A stretch of 6,228 nt of DNA from Acidobacteriaceae bacterium (lineage in GTDB: Bacteria > Acidobacteriota > Terriglobia > Terriglobales > Acidobacteriaceae), in contig JASHVU010000293.1 of the NCBI GenBank assembly GCA_030044455.1, positions 1-6,228 of the forward strand. The letters run 5' to 3'. The position numbers were made by a program, and so were the translations under genes. This document shows, in pieces, positions 1-5,658 of this stretch (its first letter is position 1; each line of letters begins with the position of its first letter). The notes under the pieces were generated by a model. That model was not told the DNA's origin, did no database searches, and saw only the letters and a program-made list of their open reading frames with translations.

Positions 1-48
1 CGGCCAGGTTGGTGGCCTGCAGCAAATCTCGCCAGGTGCCCAGAAACA

Positions 49-78
49 CGAAACGCCACTTCATTGAGTGGCGTTTCG
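49..78. terminator. Perfect 12-bp hairpin, possible bidirectional terminator
   Basis: CGAAACGCCACT (49-60) is the exact reverse complement of AGTGGCGTTTCG (67-78), with a 6-nt loop. The right side is followed by GATCTTAG and the left side, read on the minus strand, by TGTTTCTG, so neither flank has a clean U-tract. A plus-strand frame open from position 2 ends at TGA 65-67 inside the hairpin, which would suit a gene ending at the left edge of the window. Too little of that frame is visible to call it. A stable RNA hairpin is certain from sequence; terminator function is inferred. Confidence 0.45.
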
Positions 79-84
79 GATCTT

Positions 85-111
85 AGTGACCGGTCCCCTC
101 GACCGGTCACT
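85..111. repeat. Perfect 11-bp inverted repeat (second hairpin)
   Basis: AGTGACCGGTC (85-95) and GACCGGTCACT (101-111) are exact reverse complements around a 5-nt spacer. The repeat begins 6 nt after the first hairpin. No U-run follows on either strand, so it is a poor terminator alone. It could be a dyad operator, part of a two-hairpin terminator, or the edge of a repeat element. Only the dyad itself is shown by the sequence. Confidence 0.5.
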
Positions 112-123
112 GGCCCCCCTCAA

Positions 124-363
124 ATGTGTGGCCGGGGTTTGTGCCCCTGGCCGTCTGAAGGTTTTGCCGACTGGCTTTTCCCATTTCAGGGTCGCTCATT
201 GGCGATTGCTCTTGCCGGACCTGCTGTTATGAATGCTGTCTCGGATGAACCCGCACAGCGGTACATCACTGGCGCTATGAATCTTGCAATTGGGTTGCCG
301 TTTGGAAGTTCCCTTGTTTTCAATGAGTTGGTCGGTTTGCACGCGTATGGATTTTCGAATTAA
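124..363 (+). CDS. Unrecognised small hydrophobic ORF, doubtful
   Basis: This frame is open from window position 1 to the TAA at 361-363, so it could also be the tail of a longer gene; ATG 124 is the first ATG. No ribosome binding site precedes it, and the frame runs through both hairpins upstream, which argues against a longer reading. The second half looks protein-like: two hydrophobic stretches (around SLAIALAGPAVMNAV and AMNLAIGLPFGSSLVF) separated by SDEPAQRYITG, with mixed codon use at lower GC than the minus-strand genes. It resembles a small two-helix membrane segment. I do not recognise a family. It could be a relic of a decayed gene or a chance frame. Confidence 0.25.
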   Translation: MCGRGLCPWPSEGFADWLFPFQGRSLAIALAGPAVMNAVSDEPAQRYITGAMNLAIGLPFGSSLVFNELVGLHAYGFSN

Positions 364-749
364 CGGAGGACTGGGCCGCGGAATTTCAAAAAATCATAAT
401 TCGTCGGCCGGATGCGTGGGCTGGACCATGATGTGGAACACTCAATCAGCTTCCGAAGCGGGTGCATGGCTCGAAGGTGCGCAGGCAGCCGCAGTGCTCA
501 AGTCGGAAGAAGCCGCGGGAGTCGCGGGTGTCCAGGGCGCGGCGAGGCCATGGCAAATGAGCTTTCGTGCGGTTACTAAGAATAGCGGCAGCTCATGAGA
601 TCGGTCGGAATCTCGACCCGCAGGTTTGGGTCCTTGCAACCGGAAATATGGCAAAAAACTACGACTTCGGAGTATCCAGACTTGAAGGCACATGATAGAG
701 TGGCCGGGAAGCGGAAGCCTGAATGGGATTTCCAGCTCCGGAGGTCGCT
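364..749 (+). other. Possible gene-relic region with fragmentary frames
   Basis: No single convincing gene spans this stretch. Protein-like fragments appear in different plus-strand frames. 360-428 reads LTEDWAAEFQKIIIRRPDAW and on to a TGA at 429-431. 428-598 starts at a double ATG and gives an Ala-rich peptide of 56 residues (TQSASEAGAWLEGAQAAA near its start). A third frame, from GTG 567 to TGA 693-695, gives a 42-aa peptide containing LDPQVWVLATGNMAKNYDF. The frame switches may mean an eroded gene with indels, or overlapping short ORFs by chance. No family is recognised and no good Shine-Dalgarno site precedes any of these starts. Confidence 0.3.
740..744 (+). promoter_or_regulatory. Ribosome binding site for the 750 gene
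   Basis: GGAGG lies 5 nt upstream of ATG 750. It is the reason to prefer this start over the in-frame upstream ATG at 723, which has no such site. Confidence 0.6.
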
Positions 750-1229
750 ATGGGTTATATGGACGATTTCTATACGGAAGCCAACATCATCGGTCACACC
801 GGTAGTCTCGCCGACAACCCCACGGTGTACTTTGCTGACGCAGGCATCATGAACCCCGTTACACGCGTCGTCAACGGCAAGAACCAGGTGATGGTTAAGT
901 TTGGCCACATTACGCAGCACCATGACCTTCCGGGGAACATAGGCAGAGAGACCGTTCATGAGGCTTACTCTTACTCCATTTCTAACGTCTCGTCGCAGGC
1001 GGCAGGGTACGACGGTCCGGACAAGCTAGTGTCCCAGGAGGCCATCTTCGCCCAAGATACGACACATGACCTGAACTGCGATTTGAGCAAGTTGTACCAA
1101 ATGGGGGACGGGCATCTCGAAACTCATACAAGTCGAAACCCATTTAATGCCGTGACTCCCTTCACGCGAAGCCGCCTCGCGCCGGCAATTAAAAAATTCC
1201 CAGACCGAAAAACATATCAGGGTCTATGA
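750..1229 (+). CDS. Unrecognised 159-aa protein
   Basis: I do not recognise this protein. It begins MGYMDDFYTEANIIGHTG and ends at TGA 1227-1229. The N-terminal two thirds look soluble and well conserved in style: a NPTVYFADAG segment near residues 23-32, a basic NGKNQVMVKFGHITQHHD stretch near 47-64, then GNIGRE. The C-terminal part carries DLNCDLSKLYQMGDGHLETH and a basic tail. There is no signal peptide or transmembrane segment. His and Asp/Glu cluster in GHITQHHD and GHLETH, which could bind metal or be catalytic, but no named motif (HExxH, HNH) is complete. Codon use is coherent, with GC-rich third positions in the first half and more A/T in the second half. It is alone on the plus strand next to relic-like sequence and away from the minus-strand core genes, which suggests accessory or acquired DNA. 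The strong RBS supports a real gene. Confidence 0.6.
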   Translation: MGYMDDFYTEANIIGHTGSLADNPTVYFADAGIMNPVTRVVNGKNQVMVKFGHITQHHDLPGNIGRETVHEAYSYSISNVSSQAAGYDGPDKLVSQEAIFAQDTTHDLNCDLSKLYQMGDGHLETHTSRNPFNAVTPFTRSRLAPAIKKFPDRKTYQGL

Positions 1230-1360
1230 CTCGCGGGCCCGTGGCTGTTTGCCTGGTGCGGCTCGTCGCTGTGCCCTCGGTGTGGATTGCGCGGGCCGGG
1301 CGCCAGCAGCCCGTGGCCAGTTCGATACACCGCTCTTCAGACTTCCGCGGGGTTCGGATT
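1230..1360. other. Non-coding spacer
   Basis: GC-rich stretch between the plus-strand orphan gene and repeat copy 1. It includes the short palindrome CGGGCCCG just after the stop codon, but no hairpin with a U-tract and no credible gene. I see nothing else in it. Confidence 0.5.
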
Positions 1361-1479
1361 TAGAGCGGCTTCTCAGTTGTTGTAGCCGATTCCAGCCTTA
1401 GAGCACGGTGGATATTTCTTTAGGAGAAATCCACTTAGCCGCAGCGGCTCCGGGACACAGTAACTGAGGAACCGCTGTA
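1361..1479. repeat. Structured intergenic repeat element, copy 1 (MITE-like)
   Basis: This 119-bp element starts TAGAGCGG and ends CCGCTGTA. Its terminal inverted repeats pair over about 18 positions with a few mismatches (left AGCGGCTTCTCAGTT, right AACTGAGGAACCGCT). Inside are an 11-position hairpin at 1408-1434 with a TTTAG loop, and the short palindrome AGCCGC-A-GCGGCT at 1437-1449. The same architecture recurs at 2901-3016. The two copies are nearly identical over the last ~45 bp and diverge in the left interior, where this copy has extra bases. TA lies at both outer ends, as expected for a TA-targeting MITE, though one pair of copies cannot prove target duplication. It contains no ORF. 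A REP/BIME-like element or structured RNA is the alternative. Confidence 0.75.
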
Positions 1480-1503
1480 GCCTGCATTTCTCACCGACCG
1501 CAC

Positions 1504-1555
1504 GGGGCAAGGGGCATCCCCCCACTCCCCTATCCGACACCCCCGGCCCCTGCCC
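1504..1555 (-). other. C-rich tract, G-quadruplex-like on minus strand
   Basis: C-runs of 6, 4, 5, 4 and 3 lie at 1518-1523, 1527-1530, 1540-1544, 1547-1550 and 1553-1555, separated by 3, 9, 2 and 2 nt. The minus strand therefore carries five closely spaced G-runs. GGGG at 1511-1514 can also pair with the first C-run as a short hairpin. The tract lies about 315-365 bp beyond the mutM stop codon, in its transcript direction. Quadruplex formation is inferred; one loop is longer than the usual 7-nt limit. Confidence 0.45.
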
Positions 1556-1567
1556 GAAGTATCAAGG

Positions 1568-1625
1568 TCTATTGTTTTCATTGTGATAGAGGGTAGACTT
1601 AGTTTCCATGTCTATTGTTTCCATG
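1568..1625 (-). repeat. Short iterated repeats of a CATGGAAACAATAGA type
   Basis: Read on the minus strand, CATGGAAACAATAGA (1625-1611) is directly followed by the variant CATGGAAACTAAGTCTA (1610-1594). After a short gap comes ATGAAAACAATAGA (1581-1568). The G-rich tract then follows in the same direction. The units are too short and unevenly spaced for a CRISPR. They look like part of a composite intergenic repeat. No function can be assigned. Confidence 0.5.
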
Positions 1626-1629
1626 TAGA

Positions 1630-1868
1630 TGCCATCCGCTGGTCTGCCGAACTCCGGCCAGAAGAGTTCTTTACTTCATTCAGGATAGAACAGTGGAGGC
1701 AAATAACCCGCAAAGGGAGTGGCGATGCAAGTATCTTTTGAATGAGAGCGATAGAGGAGGAAGGTGGCAGGCTGGGGATTGACTGCGATCCTGGCCTGCG
1801 GCTGGTGAGAACTGCTGGTTCGGTCCGCTCTCCACCTGGAGAGTAGGGTAAATGTGGCTCTGCTGCAG
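1630..1868. other. Non-coding sequence downstream of mutM
   Basis: No credible gene is seen here on either strand. The one structure is a 7-bp palindrome, CTCTCCA (1828-1834) and TGGAGAG (1837-1843), about 25 bp past the mutM stop codon. It has a very tight loop and no following U-tract, so it is only a weak terminator candidate for mutM. Confidence 0.4.
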
Positions 1869-2762
1869 TCAGCGCTGACAGCTCGGGCAGAAGTGGGTTC
1901 CACGGCCAGCAAGGAGAATGCGGCGGATGGGGGTTCCGCAGCGGCGGCAGGGTTCGCCGGTGCGCAGGTAGACGCAATGCTCAAGCTGAAAGAACCCGCG
2001 GGCTCCGTTGGCGTCGACATAATCGGAGACCGAAGAGCCGCCCAGCCGGATGGCATGTTGCAGGACCTTTCGGAGAGCCTGGCGCAGACGCTCGAGCTCG
2101 GCACGGGTGAGACGGCCGGCGGCGCGGCGGGGACGAATGCCGGCATGGAAGAGGCTTTCGTCGGCATAGATATTGCCCACCCCAGCGAGGAGGGTCTGGT
2201 TGAGCAGGGCGGCCTTGATTGGGAGCTTGCGGCCTCGGAAGAGAGCGGCAAAGTCTTCGGCGGCGATGGAGAGCGGTTCGGCGCCGGGCGCAGCAAAGGC
2301 CGCGGTCCGACCCGCGTCGCGGAAGTCCCATTCCCGGAACTCCAGGCGCCCGAAGCGGCGGGGATCGACGAAGCGCAGTTCGCGGCCACTCAAAAGGCTT
2401 AGGCGTGCATGGGTGTGCGCGGCGACGGGCACGTCGGGGGTAGTAACAAGCAGGCGACCGGTCATGCCGAGGTGAACGATCCATTGGGCGTCTGCTTGCG
2501 CGTACGCATCTGCTTGCGAGGGTGTGGGTTGTGCGTCTGTGGAGGCATTCGGCGGCGCGACCTGGCCGAGCTCGCAGACGATGTGCTTACCGGTGCGATG
2601 AACCGCCAGGATTACGCGGCCGGCAAGGCCTTTTGCCTGGCGCGCGCGGGGAGTTTTGAAGGGCTGAGAGTGCGAGCAGAACCACGCATCGACGATGCGG
2701 TCGAATCGCAGGCGCTCATCGACACCGCGGGCGATGGTCTCCACTTCGGGTAGTTCGGGCAC
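1869..2762 (-). CDS. mutM: Formamidopyrimidine-DNA glycosylase (Fpg/MutM)
   Basis: A bifunctional base-excision repair enzyme that removes 8-oxoguanine and formamidopyrimidines from DNA and nicks the abasic site by beta,delta-elimination. The mature N-terminus PELPEVET gives the catalytic Pro2 and Glu3. The GTG start at 2762 is fixed by this, because Pro2 must be exposed after Met removal. Other family residues are present: Lys59 (RTGKH), DPRRFG at 133-138, Lys183, GNIYADE at 196-202, Arg287 in the zinc-finger hairpin, and a C-terminal CxxC-x16-CxxC zinc finger (Cys272, 275, 292, 295). The protein has 297 aa, longer than the usual ~270 aa. The excess is a hydrophilic insert at about 67-91, rich in Ala, Gln, Asp, Pro and Thr, with a QADA repeat. 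All key residues are intact, so it should be active. It stands apart from its neighbours and lies between two direct copies of an intergenic repeat. No Shine-Dalgarno site is visible. Confidence 0.97.
   Translation of the reverse strand: MPELPEVETIARGVDERLRFDRIVDAWFCSHSQPFKTPRARQAKGLAGRVILAVHRTGKHIVCELGQVAPPNASTDAQPTPSQADAYAQADAQWIVHLGMTGRLLVTTPDVPVAAHTHARLSLLSGRELRFVDPRRFGRLEFREWDFRDAGRTAAFAAPGAEPLSIAAEDFAALFRGRKLPIKAALLNQTLLAGVGNIYADESLFHAGIRPRRAAGRLTRAELERLRQALRKVLQHAIRLGGSSVSDYVDANGARGFFQLEHCVYLRTGEPCRRCGTPIRRILLAGRGTHFCPSCQR
2488..2518 (-). repeat. 18-nt imperfect tandem duplication inside mutM
   Basis: GCGTCTGCTTGCG (2488-2500) recurs as GCATCTGCTTGCG (2506-2518), offset by 18 nt. The offset keeps the frame and produces the repeated QADA in the mutM insert. 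This suggests the insert grew by local slippage duplication. Confidence 0.6.
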
Positions 2763-2768
2763 TGTTTC

Positions 2769-2774
2769 ATTTTA
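2769..2774 (-). promoter_or_regulatory. Possible mutM -10 box, leaderless transcript
   Basis: TAAAAT on the minus strand ends 6 nt before the GTG start codon, a distance that would place the transcription start at or next to the GTG. No Shine-Dalgarno site is present in the same stretch, which fits a leaderless mRNA. The -35 region is weak: TTGCTC is present but only 12 nt upstream. The call therefore rests on the -10 match and the missing RBS. Confidence 0.35.
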
Positions 2775-2900
2775 TCGAATCGGGTAGAGCAAGGCGGCCC
2801 GGCGGCGCGCGGAATTGGAAGGAATATGGCCAGATTTTGTGTCGCCCCTACGAGGCTAACTTGCGCATTGGTGGTGACTTACGCACGACGGGCGCGGGGC

Positions 2901-3016
2901 TAGAGCGGTTCCTCAGTTGTAGCCTTCTCCTGCCTCACTGTACGGTGGATTTTTCTTTAGGAAAAATCCATTTAGCCGCAGCGGCTTCGGGACACAGTAA
3001 CTGAGGAACCGCTGTA
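2901..3016. repeat. Structured intergenic repeat element, copy 2 (MITE-like)
   Basis: This 116-bp second copy of the element at 1361-1479 lies in the same orientation. Here the structure is better preserved. The 15-nt terminal repeat AGCGGTTCCTCAGTT pairs perfectly with AACTGAGGAACCGCT. The internal hairpin at 2945-2971 pairs over all 11 positions (one G-U) around the same TTTAG loop. The AGCCGC-A-GCGGCT palindrome lies at 2974-2986. It sits between the DUF4440 gene end and the mutM promoter region. Outer TA dinucleotides are again present. It contains no ORF, so if mobile it would depend on a transposase supplied from elsewhere. Confidence 0.8.
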
Positions 3017-3121
3017 ATTCGCCAAGGTGGACGCTCACGGCGCACGGAAAGCGGGGTTCATGTTGGATGTGGATGATCGTTCACCCAACGCAAGCGCGTT
3101 AGCGGGTCGCACAAAGTGGGA

Positions 3122-3583
3122 TCATTTGTTTTCACCGGGTTCGGTGATACGGCTGGCCTCGAAACTGACGATCTTCCACGCTCCCTGTTCATCGCGAACG
3201 TAGACGCGGGTGTAGCGGTATGCGCCTGAGACGTCGCCGTTGGGCGTGGTGGCCTGCACGTCGGCAAGCGAAGTAACGACAGCGGTGTCGCCGTAGAAAC
3301 GGACCTTGCGATCGGAGATATCGAGACTGGTGAAGTGCGTGCCCCCGGAGCGGAGACTGGCGAGGGACTCTTCTTTTGTCTGCAAGGTCCCGCTGGGGGT
3401 GATGGCCATATAATCGTCGGCCAGCAGTGAGCTGATGGTGTTGGCATCGCCCTTGAGAACGGCGGTGCGCCAAGTCTCTTCAAGCTGATCTATCTCGTGG
3501 CGGAACTCGTGTTTCTGGACTCTGGGCAGGCCGGCAAACAAAGGGGTCGTGCAGAGCGAAAGGAGCAGCGCGGGCACAATCAT
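3122..3583 (-). CDS. SnoaL-like/DUF4440 family protein with signal peptide
   Basis: A small NTF2-fold protein, 153 aa from the chosen start. Residues 1-17 (MIVPALLLSLCTTPLFA) form a short hydrophobic leader consistent with export. The domain follows at about 29-143: an N-terminal helix (EIDQLEETWRTAVLKGD), the typical ISSLLADDYMAITPSG segment, a central TSLDISDRKVRFYGDTAVVTS strand pair, and a C-terminal YTRVYVRDEQGAWKIVSFEAS. This pattern is characteristic of DUF4440/SnoaL-like proteins, many of which have no known substrate. The frame stays open upstream to 3727, but ATG 3583 puts the hydrophobic leader at the N-terminus and has a weak GAGG upstream; ATG 3640 is the alternative. The function is unknown, probably ligand binding or a minor enzymatic role outside the cytoplasm. 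The 245-bp gap to the ABM gene suggests its own promoter. Confidence 0.8.
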   Translation of the reverse strand: MIVPALLLSLCTTPLFAGLPRVQKHEFRHEIDQLEETWRTAVLKGDANTISSLLADDYMAITPSGTLQTKEESLASLRSGGTHFTSLDISDRKVRFYGDTAVVTSLADVQATTPNGDVSGAYRYTRVYVRDEQGAWKIVSFEASRITEPGENK

Positions 3584-3828
3584 TCGCCTCGCCCGGGAGC
3601 GCGGGGCGGTGTATATAGTACCAATCAAATTACCGGGCATACGCAGAACGGATGGTAGCCCCATTTTACCTTGCCGGTCAATCATGTTTGCGAGAAGAAT
3701 TGCCGACACTCGACCCGCCTTTCCCATCCCGGCACAACCGAAACGAGCGAATCAACAGAATTGGACGGCAGAAACAGGCCCCGGGTTTGTCTGGAGGGCT
3801 AAGCCGGAAGGAAAACATAAAAACCTGG

Positions 3829-4116
3829 TTAAACGATGTCGATAAGATTCTGCAGGTTACGTTCCCGCATCTTTTGATAAAGTCCGGCGGCGGCGTACTT
3901 TTTGAAGTGCGGCGAATCGCGGTGGGCGGCCAGCGCCTGTTCATCGCGATATTGCTCGTAAATCAGGACGGTGTCAGGGTCTTCCTGCAGCGGATGGGGA
4001 ATATAGCTGACACAGCCCGGCTCTTTGCGGGTTTCGGCCGTGAGGACGCGTAGTAACTCTGCGACCTCGGCGCGGTCTTCTGGGGCAAACTTGAACCAGA
4101 CCAGCAAACTGACCAT
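3829..4116 (-). CDS. Antibiotic biosynthesis monooxygenase (ABM) domain protein
   Basis: A 95-aa single-domain protein of the dimeric alpha/beta barrel ABM superfamily, whose members include YgiN-type quinol monooxygenases. Signature segments are the N-terminal strand MVSLLVWFKFAPE, then ETRKEPGCVSYIPH at 28-41, YEQYRDEQALAAHRDSPHF at 53-71 and a helical C-terminus. Family members often act as homodimers on quinones or aromatic polyketides without a cofactor; the substrate here cannot be deduced. ATG 4116 is chosen because the family begins at this strand and an AAAGGA lies 9 nt upstream. An in-frame GTG at 4167 overlapping the purA stop codon (TAGTG) is less likely. It starts 50 bp after purA and is probably read from the same transcript, although no functional link to purine synthesis is known. 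Confidence 0.85.
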   Translation of the reverse strand: MVSLLVWFKFAPEDRAEVAELLRVLTAETRKEPGCVSYIPHPLQEDPDTVLIYEQYRDEQALAAHRDSPHFKKYAAAGLYQKMRERNLQNLIDIV

Positions 4117-4125
4117 CGAAAAGAG

Positions 4126-4131
4126 TCCTTT
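4126..4131 (-). promoter_or_regulatory. Ribosome binding site for the ABM gene
   Basis: AAAGGA on the minus strand lies 9 nt before ATG 4116. It supports this start over the upstream GTG that overlaps the purA stop codon. Confidence 0.5.
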
Positions 4132-4166
4132 ATCAGCGCTAAACAGGGGGCCGTTGGGGTTATTCA

Positions 4167-5501
4167 CTATGCGCTGTGCGGGTTTTGTGCATGGATATAT
4201 TCAAGCGCCTGTGCGAATTCGGGAAGCAGCATGGTTTGTTCACGATCGGGCCCGGTAGAAACCATGCCGATCTTTGCGCCGCTCTCACGTTCCTGAAAGC
4301 GCAGATACTCTTGCGCGGCCTGGGGCAGGTTGTCGAACTCCCTGATGCCCTCAGTGGATGCGCACCAGCCTTTGAGGGTTGTGTAATGCGGCTTGATGCG
4401 CTCGAGTCCGTGGACGTCAGCGGGAATCTCATCGGTAACTTTTCCGTCGATTTCATATCCGGTGCAGACAGGAATCTCGTCGAGCTTGTCGAGAACGTCG
4501 AGCTTGGTAACCACGAGCCACTCAGCGCCGTTGACCTGGTTGGAGTAGCGGAGCATAGGAATGTCGAGCCAGCCGCAGCGGCGGGGGCGTCCGGTAACAG
4601 CTCCGTACTCGTTGCCGCGCGCGCGGAGCGTTTCGCCGACGGGCTCGTGGATTTCGGTGGGGAAAGGGCCTTCGCCGACGCGCGTCACATACGCCTTAGT
4701 GACGGAGATGACGGCGCCGATGGCGGTGGGACCTACGCCGGTGCCGGTGGCCGCGCCGCCCGCCGTTGCCGAAGACGAGGTGACGAAGGGATAGGTGCCG
4801 TGATCGATGTCGAGCATGGTGCCCTGCGCGCCTTCGAACATCACGGTGCCACCCTCGGCAAGAATGGTGTTGAGGATGCGCCCGGTGTCGGCGACGAAAG
4901 GGCGCACTTGTTCGGCTGCGGCGGCGTATTCATCGTACATTTTTGCCGGATCGAGGGGATCGGTGCCGAAGAGCGCGTGAGCGATGGCGTTCTTTTCAGC
5001 GCAGGCTGCCTCGATGTGTGTCTTAAGCAGCGCAGGATGGAGCAGATCGACGATGCGCAGACCGCTGCGGGACATCTTGTCTTCGTAGGCCGGGCCGATG
5101 CCGCGACTGGTAGTGCCGATCTTCTTGCGTCCCGGGGCGCTCTCGGCGGCGAGCTCGATCATGCGGTGGTAGGGCAGAATCACCTGGGCGCGATTGGAAA
5201 CGTAGAGGTTGCCGTCGACAGCCACGCCGACTTCGCGCAGGCGGGCGACTTCAGCGAGGAAAGCGATGGGATCGAGGACAACGCCATTGCCAATAACCGC
5301 CCTGCAGCCGGGGCGCAGCACGCCGCAGGGAATGAGCTGGAGGACAAAGCGCTGGTCGCCAATGATGACGGTGTGGCCGGCATTGTGGCCGCCCGCGTAA
5401 CGGGCAACGGCGTTGAAGCGCTCGCTGAGCACATCAACAATCTTGCCCTTGCCTTCATCGCCCCATTGGGCGCCCAACACGACTGCAGTTTTTGCTCGCA
5501 T
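4167..5501 (-). CDS. purA: Adenylosuccinate synthetase
   Basis: Catalyses IMP + L-aspartate + GTP to adenylosuccinate, the first committed step from IMP to AMP, in the cytoplasm. The 444-aa length matches the family (E. coli ~432). Motifs in order: QWGDEGKGK at 12-20 with the catalytic Asp15 and the GTP-binding loop; GGHNAGHT at 37-44 with the catalytic His; GTTSRGIGPAYEDK at 129-142 for IMP binding; FEGAQGTMLDIDHGTYPF at 222-239; GPFPTE at 278-283; GRPRRCGWLD at 304-313; TKLDVLD at 332-338 for guanine recognition; and STGPDREQT at 415-423. All are intact. The frame is open to 5651, but ATG 5501 places the family N-terminus (RAKTAVVLGAQWGD) correctly; only a weak purine-rich GGAAACG precedes it. 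A TATAGAAT at 5616-5609 could be a -10 box, without a clear -35. Confidence 0.98.
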   Translation of the reverse strand: MRAKTAVVLGAQWGDEGKGKIVDVLSERFNAVARYAGGHNAGHTVIIGDQRFVLQLIPCGVLRPGCRAVIGNGVVLDPIAFLAEVARLREVGVAVDGNLYVSNRAQVILPYHRMIELAAESAPGRKKIGTTSRGIGPAYEDKMSRSGLRIVDLLHPALLKTHIEAACAEKNAIAHALFGTDPLDPAKMYDEYAAAAEQVRPFVADTGRILNTILAEGGTVMFEGAQGTMLDIDHGTYPFVTSSSATAGGAATGTGVGPTAIGAVISVTKAYVTRVGEGPFPTEIHEPVGETLRARGNEYGAVTGRPRRCGWLDIPMLRYSNQVNGAEWLVVTKLDVLDKLDEIPVCTGYEIDGKVTDEIPADVHGLERIKPHYTTLKGWCASTEGIREFDNLPQAAQEYLRFQERESGAKIGMVSTGPDREQTMLLPEFAQALEYIHAQNPHSA

Positions 5502-5640
5502 CGTTTCCGTTTCCACACAAGAATGCCCGGCGCAGCGGATGTTCGCGGTGCACGGGCTCATGATCTTCGAGACCTCATGGTTCGAGGCCGGTGTTAACAA
5601 CCTTTTCGATTCTATACCGAGGGTGGAATTGGAGGTGCGC

Positions 5641-5658
5641 AAGGCTGGCATCAGCCTT
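5641..5658 (-). terminator. Hairpin overlapping the permease stop codon, weak terminator candidate
   Basis: AAGGCTG (5641-5647) and CAGCCTT (5652-5658) form a 7-bp stem with a 4-nt loop that includes part of the permease stop codon TGA (5653-5651). The minus-strand continuation is GCGCACCTCC with no U-tract. Intrinsic termination is therefore doubtful, and readthrough into purA is possible. Confidence 0.25.

Noticed and set aside
567..695. A metzincin-like AAAHEIGR zinc motif in a short frame
   Set aside because: The third ligand position needed for HExxH is Arg, the peptide is only 42 aa, and nothing else of a protease is present.
576..959. A minus-strand 127-codon frame over the orphan gene
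   Set aside because: It overlaps the better supported plus-strand gene at 750-1229, has no ribosome binding site and no recognisable motif.
1568..1625. Possible CRISPR array
   Set aside because: The units are about 15 nt, partly abutting and unevenly spaced, with no spacer pattern and no cas genes.
1676..2402. Long open frames on both strands overlapping mutM
   Set aside because: They are shadows of mutM, with Ser/Pro/Arg-rich or Ala/Gly-rich translations, no motifs and no ribosome binding sites.
3652..4053. A plus-strand frame across the ABM gene and its downstream gap
   Set aside because: It is antisense to the ABM domain gene, which has clear family segments and an RBS; the plus-strand product shows no motif.
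4176..5597. A 473-codon plus-strand open frame antisense to purA
   Set aside because: Its codons mirror purA, which has every family motif intact. The antisense product is low-complexity Gly/Ala/Asp-rich, as expected for the complement of a high-GC gene.
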